64,000 nt of DNA from Boswellia sacra (Eukaryota; Streptophyta; Magnoliopsida; Sapindales; Burseraceae), in contig SNVD02016100.1 in assembly GCA_013180625.2 (NCBI GenBank), positions 62,001 to 126,000 on the forward strand, read 5' to 3'. The position numbers were made by a program, and so were the translations under genes. Below, piece after piece: positions 20,892 to 32,540 of the stretch. The first letter of the stretch is position 1. The number at the start of each line of letters is the position of its first letter. A model generated the notes under the pieces. The model made no database searches. It saw only the letters and a program-made list of their open reading frames with translations, and was not told the origin of the DNA.

Positions 20892-21296
20892 AATTTAAAA
20901 CAAATTCTTGCTTTATATAAGGTTTTTAAAAGCATAAATTTCTCTTGCCTTTATTTGTTGATATATATATTTGGTGTGATATTTTTGTGGAAGGCTTTTT
21001 ATAGTTTGTTGGTGTCAACTAGATAGTTACTAAATAGAGAAGTTCTGTCTAAGGAGACTAGATTTGAAGTGGAAGCAACTGTGACCCCTCCACAACTTTC
21101 TTGGAAATTTATTATAAAAATTTTTTGTCTAAAGAGGCTAGGTTTTAAGTGGGAGCTGTTTGTGAACCTTTCGGTCTTTTCTGGGAATTATCTATTGAAA
21201 GTTATTCAGTTGTTCTCACGAACTATAGTTTGTTCAAGAAATTAAAAATCATTTGATTTTTTACTTCCATCTGTTGTCGTTGTTGTTGTTATTGAG

Positions 21297-22165
21297 ATGG
21301 CTGATATTACGACTGGTTCTCAACAACCTAATGCAGCAACTACCTCAACTGTATCTGTTTTAGTTCCTGTGAACCATGGTGAAAAACTGGAGAAATTTAG
21401 TGGATTGAATTTCAAGAGGTGGCAGCAAAAGATGTTGTTTTACTCGAAAATTCTGGGTCTAGCAAGGTTCTTAACTGAAGATCTGACTAAACTCACTGAA
21501 AGAGAGCAAGATGTCCAAGTCGTAAGTGCTGTTAAGGCTTGGAAGCATTTTGATTTCTTATGTTGTAATTATGTCATGAATGGCTTGACAAACTCATTAT
21601 ACAATGTTTATATTGAGAAAAAAATTGACTAAGGAATCATGGGAGTCTTTAGAGAAGAAATATAAGACTGAGGATGCTGGTGCTAAAAAGTTGTAGTGGG
21701 ATGCTTTCTTGATTATAAAATGGTGGACAACAAAACTGTGATAAGTCAAGTGTAAGGGATCCAAGTGATCCTTCATGAGATACATGCTAAAAGGATGGTT
21801 CTCAGTGAAACCTTTTAAGTAGCAACTATAATTGAGAAGCTACCCCTACATGGAAGGATTTCAAGAATTACCTCAAGCACAAGAGAAAGAAGATGAACAG
21901 GGAAGAGCTTGCTGTCAAACTTCATATCTAAGAAGACAACAAAAGCTCAGAGAAAAGAAGTTCAACTCTTGAAGAGGTAAAGGCTAATGTAGTAGAGTAT
22001 GGTCAAGGCTCTAAGACAAAGAAGAGCAAGTCAAATAAATGGTTCGAGCTAGGGCGTAAAGGTGGAATTTTAAAGAAACAAAAGTTCCAAGGGAAGTGCT
22101 TTAAGTATGATAAGATAGGTCACAAGGCTTCAGATTGTCGATTTCCAAAGAAGAAAAAGACTGAA
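21297..22165 (+). pseudogene. Copia gag
   Basis: ATG 21297 opens 111 codons (SGLNFKRWQQKMLFYS is the usual Copia gag N-terminal pattern). A run of A near 21619 shifts the frame and creates the stop at 21630. Homology continues in another frame to a damaged zinc knuckle (CFKYDKIGHKASDC, about 22098-22139), where the second Cys is Tyr. Gag would form the particle that packages element RNA. Confidence 0.8.
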
Positions 22166-22171
22166 GCGAAC

Positions 22172-23204
22172 ATGGTGGAAAACATCACACAAGGCATATC
22201 AGAGCTAAGCCTGTCTGTTGTTGTTTTTGAAGTTAATCTAGTTGGGTCTAACTCAAAAGAATGGTGGATTGACACTAGAGCTACAAGGCATGTTTGTTCT
22301 AACAAATGCTTGTTCACAACCTTTGAACCTATTGAGAATGCAGAGAAGCTGACTCTAAATAAGGTAATGTATGTGCCAGAAATTTGCAAGAAATTAGTGT
22401 CTGGTTCATTGCTGAATAAGCATCGATTTCATATGGTTTTTGAGTCAGATAAATTTGTACTTACCAAGGGTAGTATGTATGTTGGAAAGGGGCATGAGAA
22501 TGAGGGTACGTTTAAACTCAATGTAATAACAGTAAAGCCCAAAATCAATAAAGTTAGTTCTTCTACTTATTTGATTGAGTCTTCCTTTTTATGGTATTGT
22601 AGACTAGGACATGTTAATTATAATAGATTGCGTGGATTAATTAACTTAAATCATATTCCTGCTTTGATTTAAAACATAAGTGTGAAACTTGTGTTGAGGC
22701 AAAATTGACAAGGTCATCTTTTCAAACTATAGAAAGAAATACTGAACGTCTTGATTTAATTCACAGTGATATTTATGATTTGAAATTTGTTCAAACAAGA
22801 GATGGCAATAAGTATTTTATTACTTTGTCGACAATAGCACAAAATATTGTTATGTGTATTTATTAAAAAGTAAGGACGAAGCAACAGACAAGTTTATTCT
22901 CTATAAGAATGAAGCTGAAAATCAACTTAATAAGAAGATTAAGGCGATTAGAAGTGACCATAGTGGAGACTATGAATCACCTTTTGATGAGTTCTGTGCA
23001 CAACATGGAATAATACATGAGGATGAATCAACTTTTGATGAGTTCTATGCACAACATGGAATAATACATGAGGTCATGCCACCTTATTCACCTCAATCAA
23101 ATGGAGTTGCTAAGTGTAAAAATCGTACCTTGAAAGAAATGATGAATGCAATGATGTTGAGTTCTGGTTGCCTTAAAACACGTAGGGGGAATCTATTTTG
23201 TTAG
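22172..23204 (+). pseudogene. Copia protease and integrase region
   Basis: WWIDTRATRHVCSN (about 22262) is the Copia protease active site with Arg replacing the usual Gly of DSGA/DTGA. LWYCRLGHVNYNRLRGL (about 22590) is the GAG-pre-integrase HxxxH part. A CETC zinc pair follows after a stop at 22670. PPYSPQSNGVAKCKNRTLKE (about 23080-23140) is the end of the integrase core, with Lys where the catalytic Glu context normally reads ERxNRT. A 51-bp tandem duplication (22981-23031 and 23032-23082) doubles DEFxAQHGIIHE. Confidence 0.82.
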
Positions 23205-23646
23205 CTAATTACCTTTTAAATAAGGTACCCTACAAGAAAGATGAAAAGACACCTTATGAATTGTGGAAAGGAAGAAAGCCTTCCTACAAAAATTTACAAG
23301 TGTGGGGGTGTCTTGCTAAAGTAGTGGTACCCATATCTAAGAAGATGAAATAGGTCAAAAAACAGTTATTTGCATTTTCATAGGATATCCTCATAATAGT
23401 AGTGCTTATCAGTTTCTTGTGTATAAGTCACAAATCCTAGATTTACCCAAAAACACAATAATGGAATCGAGAAATGCATCGTTCTTTAAACATGAATTTC
23501 CCTATAAATCCAAAGAAGAACTAAGTTCATCTTAACGAACTAATGAGGATATCACTGAGAGTAGTCAGGACCAAGAACAAGTTATTAAATATGAGACTAG
23601 ACATAGTATAAGAGCAAGAACAGAAAAATCCTTAGGTCCATAGTTT

Positions 23647-24693
23647 TTGGTTTATATGTTAGAAAGTGAACCTCAAAGCTTTAAAGAAGTTGTGAGCTCT
23701 TTACAGGGACTTTTGTGGAAAGAAGCCATTAAGAGTGAAATCGGTTTCATAATGCAAAACCACAAATGGAAACTTGTGGATCCTCCTCCGGGATGCAAAC
23801 CACTAGTTTCTACATGGATTTTTAAAAATAAAATGAAAGCAGATGGATCAATTGACAAGTATAAGGCTAGACATGTTATCAAAGGTTATAACCAACAAGA
23901 AGGTCTAGATTACTTTGATACATATTCTCCAGTGACGAGAATAAATTCCATTAGGATAATACTTACGATTACCATTTTGCCGAATCTTGAAGTACATCAA
24001 ATGGATGTGAAGATAGCCTTTCTTAATGGTGATTTAGATGAAGAGATCTATATGGAGCAACATGAGGGGTTAGTTGCTCCTGGACAAAAAGTTTGCAAAT
24101 TGGTGAAGTCTCTATACGACTTAAAGCAAGAATCAAGACAATGGCATGAAAAGTTTGATATTATGAAGCTAACAAATGGGTTTAAAATCAATTAGTGTGA
24201 CAAATGTGTCTATGTCAAAGATATTGAAAATGGTTATGTTATTTTGTGTCTTTATCTTGATGACATGCTTCTTGTTGGTAGAAATAAGAAGATAATAAAA
24301 TCTACCAAAAATACATTGAATTCAGATTTTGACATGAAAGATATGGGTCTAGTTGATGTAATTTTGGGAATTAAAATTACAAGGACTTCTGATGAATTCA
24401 TGCTTAGTCAGTCACACTACGTAGACAAGATTGTAGAAAAATTCAATAAAGGTGATTCTGGAGTGTTTAGGACACCGATAGACTTAAGTCAACACCTGTG
24501 TAAGAATAAAGGTGAGAGTGTTTCACAAGTAGAATACTCTAGAGTGATTGGTAGTCTAATGTACTTGATGAGTTGTACAAGACCTGATATAGCCTACACA
24601 ATCAGTAAACTAAGTAGATACATGAGTAATCCAAGTGCTGAGCAATTGGAAAGGTATTGTGAAAGTACTGAGGTATTTACGATATACTCATAG
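23647..24693 (+). pseudogene. Copia reverse transcriptase
   Basis: Starts with FKEVVSSLQGLLWKEA and WIFKNKMKADGSIDKYKARHV; catalytic blocks are HQMDVKIAFLNGDLDEEIYM and CLYLDDMLLVG (about 24244). An in-frame stop at 24193 separates the two. The family consensus YVDDML is LDDML here, with both Asp present. Confidence 0.85.
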
Positions 24694-24699
24694 CTATGG

Positions 24700-25069
24700 A
24701 CTATATTATATTAGATATCTTGCAGTGTTAGAGGGATACAGTGATGCAAACTGGATATCTGATATAAAAGAATCAAAGTCTACTAGTGGGTATGTGTTCA
24801 CACTAGTTGGAGTTCCTATACCATGGAAATCTTCTAAACAAATGGTTGTAGCCTGATCCATGATGAAATATGAGTTTATAGCTTTAGATAAATGTGGTAA
24901 AGAGGCGGAATGGCTATGCCATTTCTTAGAAGATATTCCAGATTGGCCTAAGCCTGTGCCGCCTATATGTATACATTTTGATAGTCAATCTACTATTGCA
25001 CGGGCTCAGAATAGCATGTCTAATGGTAAGTCTAGACACATTCGTCATAGACATAATACCATTAGGTAA
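24700..25069 (+). pseudogene. Copia RNase H
   Basis: [19 protein letters not shown] followed by [10 protein letters not shown], stop at 24854, then KYEFIALDKCGKEAEWL. This is the standard end of a Copia polyprotein, broken by one stop and a frameshift. Confidence 0.82.
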
Positions 25070-25813
25070 CTACTCTGAACTGGAGTTATCACACTATAGA
25101 CTCTATAAAGTCTAAGGATAATCTGGTGGATCTGCTACAAAAGGATTAAATAGAGAGCTAGTTAATAAGTCATCTAGAGGAATGGGACTAAAGCCCATGA
25201 AAGAATAAGTTAATACAAAGGAAAACCAACCTAGTTGACTATAGATCCCAGGATCTAGGTTCAAAGGGACAACCTAATTGTAAAGATTTAGATAGATCAC
25301 TGTGGGGGGTTTTTTGCTGGGGGGGAGGGGGTGGTGTAGTTAACCTCTTGTCCATTCCTATGATAAAAATAGTGATGCTTATAAGGATAAGATGAAGCAT
25401 TACTTTTGATGATTCTTATGCGTCAAAAATTTTAGTGGAGTAATACGGGTTACTCCTTGATAAGAAATCATCTATGTGAGAATGAAGTGGGGCCGCTTTT
25501 AAGAGAATTGTTTAGGGCTCAATTCTTGAGAAATTCTCGCAGAACCAGGGTATATTCACGGCCAAAACAAGCATAATAGTGAGAACTGGAAATTCTAAGA
25601 AAGAATATTGTGTGGAGTATATCATCGTTTACATAAACGATAAAACAGTTCAAGGATATTATGTCTACTAATTTGTCAATAAAGTAAATATACTTTCACA
25701 AAGGAAGTTTCAAAGGGTAACACTTACCTATCCTATGCAGGTTTCGATTGTTGAACTCTATCACTAGGTCAAATATTTGTCTGTTTTCAATCAATTTCAT
25801 TCATGTGGGGGAT
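25070..25813 (+). other. Copia 3' untranslated region
   Basis: No coding sequence. It ends in the polypurine tract next to the 3' LTR. A G-rich run (about 25303-25333) lies in the middle. Confidence 0.6.
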
Positions 25814-26354
25814 TGTTGGAAATTTGAAAGGTTTGAATGGAAATTGATTTGTAACTCATGTATTATTCAATGAATAAGTGGTTACAAGTATAATGTGAAA
25901 ATGAATAAAAGTTCATATGGAATTGGATAAAAGTTAGTGTTTCAAATTACTTAAGTTTAAGTTACAAATTCCATAGCCTATATAAAGAGGTTCTCCCTCA
26001 TTTATTCTACACATCACAAGTTAGCTCTCTTTTTCTTTTTAGCTTGTTTATCTCTTACTTTCTTGTGTTCTTAGCTTCTAGTTCTATAGTTTTAAGGGTT
26101 TTCAGTTTACTTAAGTAGAAGAATAATACTTCTCTTGCTACTTGTTGTCCTTGTATCTTGGGAGACAGACGCCAATAAAAATCTCAAGCATCTAGTGGAG
26201 AAGGCAAATCTGTTTTAAGGAAATCGTGTAATACACCAACCTCGACGAATAATTTCTATTGCTAGAAAGAGCTTCTAGTTGGTAGTTTTATTTTTAAACT
26301 TAAATTAAATTATTTTTATATGTTATCCTTGTATATTGCATACATTTTCTAACA
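25814..26354 (+). repeat. 3' LTR of Copia element
   Basis: 541 bp, near-identical by eye to the 5' LTR, ending TCTAACA before the A-run duplicate. Confidence 0.9.
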
Positions 26355-26399
26355 AAAAAAATGAACACATGTTAAATCATGTTTGCCATGGTTGGACAT

Positions 26400-26991
26400 G
26401 GAATGACAATAATTTGGTAATATGGTTTTTTCCATAGTAACTCTTCAACTCATGGCCACGAAATGATACTTATTCGGTATCTATTTTTAGCCGAGGAACG
26501 GAACCTAACGTCGATCACAAGAACTCTTGCTTCTCTCACGAAATAAATGAATTAAATAAACAATTCTATTAAAAGAAAAAAAAAACTTTAGAGTGCTGTG
26601 AGTGATTTAAACTTTATAGTTCTTTATTCCGTCTTGTTTTGTCCGATCTTAACATCGTACTAGTTAGTCTTTAGTCTTTTCTTATATTTCTTGATCTACT
26701 ACCTACGATGAGTGATTAACCTGATTTATTTATTCACAATGTACCTTGTTGCTGCAATTTAATATGAGACTTGCCGAGAACTTGGGAAAAAATTAAGATT
26801 TTGCTTCCATTACTAACCTTGACTTGCATCAAAACGACATAAAAACATGCAATTATGTACGTAGTTTATGATCACACGAAGCCTTCTACGAGATTAAATA
26901 ACCACCTAGCTAACATGTACGCATTTCAATAGAATTGTCCATTTCTGAAACGAATTTCGAGCACCACGATACTAATGACTCCAGCTGACAT
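26400..26991 (-). other. Upstream (promoter-side) region of the CYP79 pseudogene
   Basis: No gene. From about 26581 it aligns with 49866 onward (shared blocks around TTGTTTTGTCC-ATCTT, ACGTAGTTTATGATCA/ATGTAGTTTATGATAA), the second copy of the duplicated locus. The target duplicate GCTGACAT ends at 26991. Confidence 0.6.
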
Positions 26992-27797
26992 CATGGGCGG
27001 GACCTATGTTGCGACCTCGTTTGGGTTGGGGGCGCGCGGCATGGGGAACGCCTCTGAAAAATTAAAATTGTTATACCTCTTAAGTTTAATAGTTATAAAT
27101 AATATCCCAAATATACCATTATATTAAAAATACTTAATTTTAAGAAGTATACTCCTTTGCCCTTGGGTTTAACCTTTATTTTCGGTGTTTTATTTTTTAG
27201 TTTTGGTTATATCCTCTTAGAGTTACATAGTTAGGTGGTTCATTTGTACATCTCAATTTTATATTATTATATGATTGAAATGTCATGATTTATATATTCA
27301 CACAATTTATTTAGAAGGCATTTAGAATATATATAATTATAATGGATTTGAAAACTTACTTGCAATATACGGCATCAATCTAAATTTTTATATATATTCT
27401 TTGAATTTAGTTCATTATCAATTTATTAATTTCTATAGAATCTTAAATTAGATAATGAAATAGCACAAAAAAGTTTTCTACTTATAGAATATCAAAATTG
27501 AAATATTAAATATGTTTAACTCTTATATAGAGTGTTGAAACAATATTATTTAAAACATAGTAATTTAATTACGATCAAATGACTTTTAGAACTTATACAT
27601 ATGTTAGAAAATTCTTTCTTGAAACTATAATATATTACTTTACTCTTATATATGAAAAAATTATCTAATTTTTAATTTATTTGAAAATTATTTTACATAT
27701 AATTAAATCTTAAATATTATATAATTATATGCTCATATTATCTTAATTCTAGGCTACATGGTGCCCCTTCTAAGGAAAATTTATGGGTCTGTCATTG
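26992..27797. mobile_element. Non-autonomous hAT-type element, 806 bp
   Basis: Flanked by a perfect 8-bp duplication GCTGACAT (26984-26991 and 27798-27805), the size made by hAT transposases. Ends are CATGGGCGGGACC on the left and, reversed, CAATGACAGACCC on the right. They resemble hAT termini of the CAGxGxCGGACCC type with decay. The paralogous segment at 50281-50288 has a single ACTGACAT and no insert, so this is a true insertion. The interior is AT-rich with no transposase. Confidence 0.72.
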
Positions 27798-28548
27798 GCT
27801 GACATCAATTATATTCGTTTCATATTTCTATTATATGCTTTTCATTTTTATATTTGGGACATTTATCAATCATTTTAATAGTTGTAGTTAGTCAAGTTGA
27901 AGGTAATCAATCCACTAATCTATTTAATAATATAAATCTTTATATTAATTTTCTTTAAAAAATATTTATATTAATGTTTAATAAATAAACAAATAAGATG
28001 AGGATAACAAATTTTGTAAAGAGAGACGTAAGAATAAGAATCATTTTATATTGATGTCATCATTTCATGTTTAGTGTACAAGCATAAGTTTTATTTTATA
28101 CAGAGAATTTTGTTTGTGGTTCTGAACTGAAGAGCAGAAGGTTTCACAAGTGTTTTTCCTATGTAATTATAATTTATATACGTATTACTGATAATTTAAA
28201 TTTGCAGGGTGTGCTTTCTTTCTTTTATTTATCTGAGTTAATGGGTATTCTTAGGATTCTATGATTTTTAAATTAATATTAAAAGTATATAACAGAAGAA
28301 ATTTTTTCAATTTAATTCAAATGGTTAAGATTTTTGTCAGTAAATTAATCCCAACATAACATTGATGGTGCACTTGAATACAATTGCAAAAACACTATAA
28401 ATTTCTTTGATTAAATTATAACTAGTCAATAAAACAATAAAAATAATTGATTTTTCTTTCATCAACATAAAATTCATTTCCGATACCCATTTTTCATCTC
28501 ACAACCTACTAGATCTCCATTTTTTCTTCAATTTCCAAAATCAAATTA
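27798..28548. other. Intergenic, partly duplicated at about 50289-50420
   Basis: Up to about 27935 it matches 50289-50420. The rest is AT-rich and shows no feature. Confidence 0.5.
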
Positions 28549-29721
28549 AAAACCGAAATTAAATCAAAGGCAACGAAACGAGACTAATCCAAAATATTTT
28601 ATGAAATTTCAAAATCAACAGTCACTCACCGTCATCATCCTTCAACACGAAAAGATAAAAGGGGTGAATGAAAAAGAAATTCTAAGAATGAGATTTTTGG
28701 AAGACCAGAAGTGGAAAAAGACTTAACGGATGAAGTGATCATGATGACATTCTAGTCATTTCACAAGTTTCAAGTTGGAGTCTGCACCAATAAATTAAAG
28801 ACAAATTAGTCATTCCATGTTTGGCTGCGTATTTATGGTTACGTCGTAGCATGCACGTCATGTAAGAAAGATCCTTTGTTTCTTGGACATTAACAAAGAA
28901 GTCGATAGTAATTAATTATATGGTAGTCTTAATTTATGCTTTAAAATATTTATTAAATTTTTTAAAATTGAGTAAATTCTTCTGAATTTTATGTAATTTT
29001 TCTTGAAAATTATGAATTTTCTCTTAAAGATTGTCTAAAAATCATTAATTACATAAATTTTAATTGAATTTACACAATTTTTAAGTATTTAACGTGAATT
29101 TTTATCATATACATTAAGGTTACCTAATAATAAATTATATAATAAACAACTGATGAGGTGTTTTTAGGTTTGCATTGCATTAATTAATTTGCATTACGAA
29201 AAGAAGTAAAGAAATAAATAAATGATCCTTGTACTAACTGCATAGGCATTTCCCACTAGCAATTGCCTTAAACTAATCGTATAGTAGAACATTTGTTTCA
29301 AGTCGTCCGTATTTGAGCTAATAATATGTATAATTAATTAACTATACAATTGTTTCAAGTCGCTTCTTATTATTTTTCTGAATATCAAACAAAAAAAAAT
29401 GAAGACTAATTATGAATCTGACGGTTAAAAATTTGTAACGAAAATGAAATTTTTTAACGTTATGGTGCAGATTTCAGAAGACTTTGACAAATATAATAAA
29501 TTGAATTGAATACATTAGATTCCACGGTTATAAATGAGCATGTATAGCATCGAAACTTTAATAAGTTAAATTTACCTCCCAATGCTTTTGGATTGTAATC
29601 AGATCTCTCCACGATCCTTGTTTAACTTATACTTAAAATTCTTGACATGCCTTCGGAATCAATTTGAACACTCAGAAAATATCATGGGAAACCTAAGTAT
29701 TATGAAGAAATTAAGTCAATT
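28549..29721. repeat. Diverged segmental duplication, copy 2
   Basis: Partner of 16640-18110, same orientation. Here it is followed by virus fragments rather than CYP79 exon 2, so in this copy the gene body was largely replaced. Confidence 0.75.
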
Positions 29722-29908
29722 TTAGTGATACTCAAAAAATATCATTTGATACCTAGCGATATGTTAATTTAGTGAAATTTTGTATTATTGAGTTGGGTCT
29801 TCAATTTTATCAAAATATCCAATAAAAATTATTTATCAGTATTTTTAGTGATGACATTAACTTGCTTACAGTTATATAATCCTTCTGTAAAACTTCAAAA
29901 TTTACTAA
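29722..29908. other. Short spacer before the virus mosaic
   Basis: AT-rich; homology to neither duplication nor virus noticed. Confidence 0.4.
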
Positions 29909-31700
29909 TTTCTAATATATTATCAGTATTTTGAATTTCTTGAATATCATTATCATCATCACTAATACTCTATTCTTGACTAGATTGTTCATTAAATAGG
30001 AGTTTGTTGAGTTTTTCTTTTAATTCATCTTGGTCATTAAAAAGTTCATTGACTTTATTCTTCTTTTTACACCGTTTTAACGTATGACCAGGCTGTTTAC
30101 AATTCCACCATATTAAATGTTTTTTAGATTTTGAATAATTCTTTTTAGATTTGTACTTTTTCTTATTCTTCTGATAGTATTGATTATCAAATTGACTATT
30201 TGTAAAGATTTTTTGATTTATTCTTTTTATATTTCCTAGAATAGGATTGTGGTCTAAGATTTTCATAGCCATATTGTTCACAAAATAATCCCATCATTTT
30301 ACTAAATCTTTCTACTTTTCTTTTTTCTTTTTGTTCTTGGCATATTGCTAAACCTTCTTTTTTAATAATTGACCATATGTTATATTTTCCTAAGGAATTG
30401 AATTTCCACCTGTTAATTCTGTTAGTTTATTGATTATTTTCTCAGAAAAGTTTTTGGTGATCCTACAATAAATCTCTCTTTCCACAAAGAAGCATTGCAG
30501 TCTTATCTTTTAAATGTATTTGCTATCAACACATCCTTATACCATCTAAAATCTAAGCTTTATTAAAATTATTTTTGAACTAGCTAATTTGTCTTTATGA
30601 TTTCTTATGAAATACATTGAAATAGTATATATTAGCACTTCTATAACATTTTGGGTTTCTTGAATAGTTACAAATCCATCTTCGTCTTCTACTTGGTTTT
30701 TTTTCTATATTGTTAAGTATTATTTGTTGATTACTAAATCCTATAAAATTGTCCCACCAATATTTTAATAATCCTGTAAAACCTGCAACTAATAACTTAG
30801 TAGCCTCACTATCACTTGTTTTATAAGCTTTATAAGTGGCATATGTCATTCCCATTTCTTTTAAAGGTATTAATTATTTCATGTCCTGACTTACCATCTA
30901 TATTCAATTAATAAATTGAATTACCTGCATATCTATTTGAAATAAATTGTTTTCTTTCTTCATACATTAGATCTGGTGGAGTAGGTCATGGATAATATGT
31001 TATTGTAAGGGCTTGTTTCCATTTATCTTTTTTAGTTATTTTGTTAATTTCATCTATATCTTCAGATGTTGTAGATTGAGTATCACTTTGTTGATTTTGA
31101 TCTTTAATATTAATATTATTAGAAGAATTTGGTAATATCTTAAGTTTTTGATTAATATGATCAATTAAGTCTATTTAGGAAGTTTTATTGGTGTATTATT
31201 TTGTTGAACCGGTTTAAATAGTGGTGGAGAAATATCTTGAGGAAATGTTGTAGACTGTTTTAATTTAATATTATCTATTTGATCTTCTATTCTTGTAACT
31301 TGTTTAGATACAGTATGAAGTAATTGATTACGAAAATTATTTTTTTCATAAATTTTCTTAATATCTCCTAATGTTGCATTATCATTATCTGGTTTATTAG
31401 AACCTTTTTTAAATGGCGTTGCTAAAACCTCTGCTTCACTCGTTTTAATCTTAATTTGTTCCAAAGGTGGGTGTATTGATTGAATTGTTCCATGTTGTGT
31501 GGTTTCCCACTTTTTAAACTCATTTGTTTGGAAATTAATATGTTGACTTTTATATGGTAATTGTATATTATGTCTTGATGCATACGTATCAAACCACTTA
31601 AAAAAAAAAAGGAATATTGACTTTTATTCCTATCATCTCATTATACCATCCTTCTCTAATTTTTTCAGTTTTTTGTTTAGGAGATGTGCTAAAATACCAT
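29909..31700 (-). pseudogene. Pararetrovirus coat protein and MP/CP linker, copy C (broken)
   Basis: On the minus strand the CCHC knuckle appears as WWNCKQPGHTLKRC (about 30070-30110), followed by the KNKVNELFNDQDELKEKLNKLL tail. Upstream pieces at 30595-30855 (start MGMTYATYKAYKT) and 31171-31464 correspond to the coat N-terminal body and the linker of copies A and B. The first Cys of the knuckle is Trp. Stops and indels throughout. Confidence 0.75.
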
Positions 31701-31702
31701 TT

Positions 31703-32523
31703 GAGGGAATATTTACTAAAATTAAAAGAAATCTTAGAACAAGAAAGTAGTATGAAGACTTCAGAAACATTTAGTTTCAACAAGATATGGGATAAATATC
31801 CATGACCAAGTTTATTCGAGCAAGTTACTATAGGAGAATTATAACAAGAAATTAAAAACTTTAAAGAACAAAAAAAGAAATTCAAAATCAACAATTAGAA
31901 CAACTCTAAACTCAAACTAGATTAACAATACTTGAATCAAAAAATAAAGATCAAGTTTTAACCTCTATTTCAAAAATAGAAACAGATTATACACAAATAA
32001 CACAAAAGGTCAATTATAAAAAATGGTGCGTAAAAATATTATTACATATAGATAATAGATTGCAGATAGAAACAATTGCATTAGTTAAATGAGGAGCAGA
32101 CCAAAATTATCTTGGAGAAGGTCTTGCTCCAACTCAATATTAAGAGAAAATGTATGAGAGACTACATGGTGCAAATGGAATATCCTTAGAAGTCAGGTAT
32201 AAATTATCAAAAGTCAAAATATGTAATCAGAGATACTGCTTTAAAACAACATTTATATTGGCAAAAAATCTTACCCAAAATATTATTTTAGGTACTCTAT
32301 TCTTAACACAAATATATCCATTTAAGGTTGATAATCAAGGAATTCACACTGATATTATGAGAACAAAAGTAAGTTTTGAATTCTCATCGCCAATAGACAC
32401 CAAAGAAATTTCTTTACTCCAACAAAACACAATTGATAAATAAGTTAACTTAATAAATAATAATCAACGTCATATTAATTATTTACAAAAGGAAATTAAA
32501 TATATAAAATACTATAATGAATT
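31703..32523 (+). pseudogene. Pararetrovirus coat C-terminus and protease fragment, copy D, inverted relative to copy C
   Basis: Sequence switches strand at about 31700. It reads the coat tail (LKEILEQESSMKTSETFSFN), then a wrecked protease (ALVK, stop, GADQN) and the segment after it (ANGISLEVRYKLSKVKI). It stops at about 32520 where strand switches again. Confidence 0.7.
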
Positions 32524-32540
32524 TTTTATAAGGACTGAAT

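Larger units (their letters stand above)
20344..26354 (+). mobile_element. Ty1/Copia LTR retrotransposon inserted in CYP79 exon 1
   Basis: LTRs are 20344-20891 and 25814-26354, both beginning TGTTGGAAATTTG and ending TAACA. The flanks are A-runs consistent with a 5-bp AAAAA target duplication (20339-20343 and 26355-26359). Removing the element and one duplicate restores the CYP79 frame exactly. Internal order gag, protease, integrase, reverse transcriptase, RNase H is the Copia order, all on plus. A polypurine tract (GTGGGGGAT) precedes the 3' LTR. I did not find a clear primer-binding site after the 5' LTR. Stops and frameshifts in every domain make it inactive. Confidence 0.93.
18656..26399 (-). 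pseudogene. CYP79-like: CYP79-family cytochrome P450 pseudogene, two exons, exon 1 split by a Copia element
   Basis: CYP79 enzymes are ER-anchored P450s that turn amino acids into aldoximes, the entry step to cyanogenic glycosides, glucosinolates or nitriles. Start ATG is at 26397-26399 (MSNHGKHDL...), just right of the Copia insertion. The frame resumes in phase at 20338 with a hydrophobic anchor and the Pro-rich hinge PLPSGPKPWPFVGNLPE. Exon 1 includes FASRP, YCGNVIRRLVF, DYMPCLRGLDFDGHEK and ends at 19375. A 138-bp GT-AG intron follows, and exon 2 runs from 19236. Defects are TGA at 20141, a frameshift near 20106-20112, loss of about 20 codons in the I-helix region near 19215, FKPEP instead of the usual FKPER, and a stop plus Cys in the haem motif (18859-18864). 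The ExxR motif and the haem-ligand Cys codon (18853-18855) survive. Substrate cannot be told. Confidence 0.9.
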
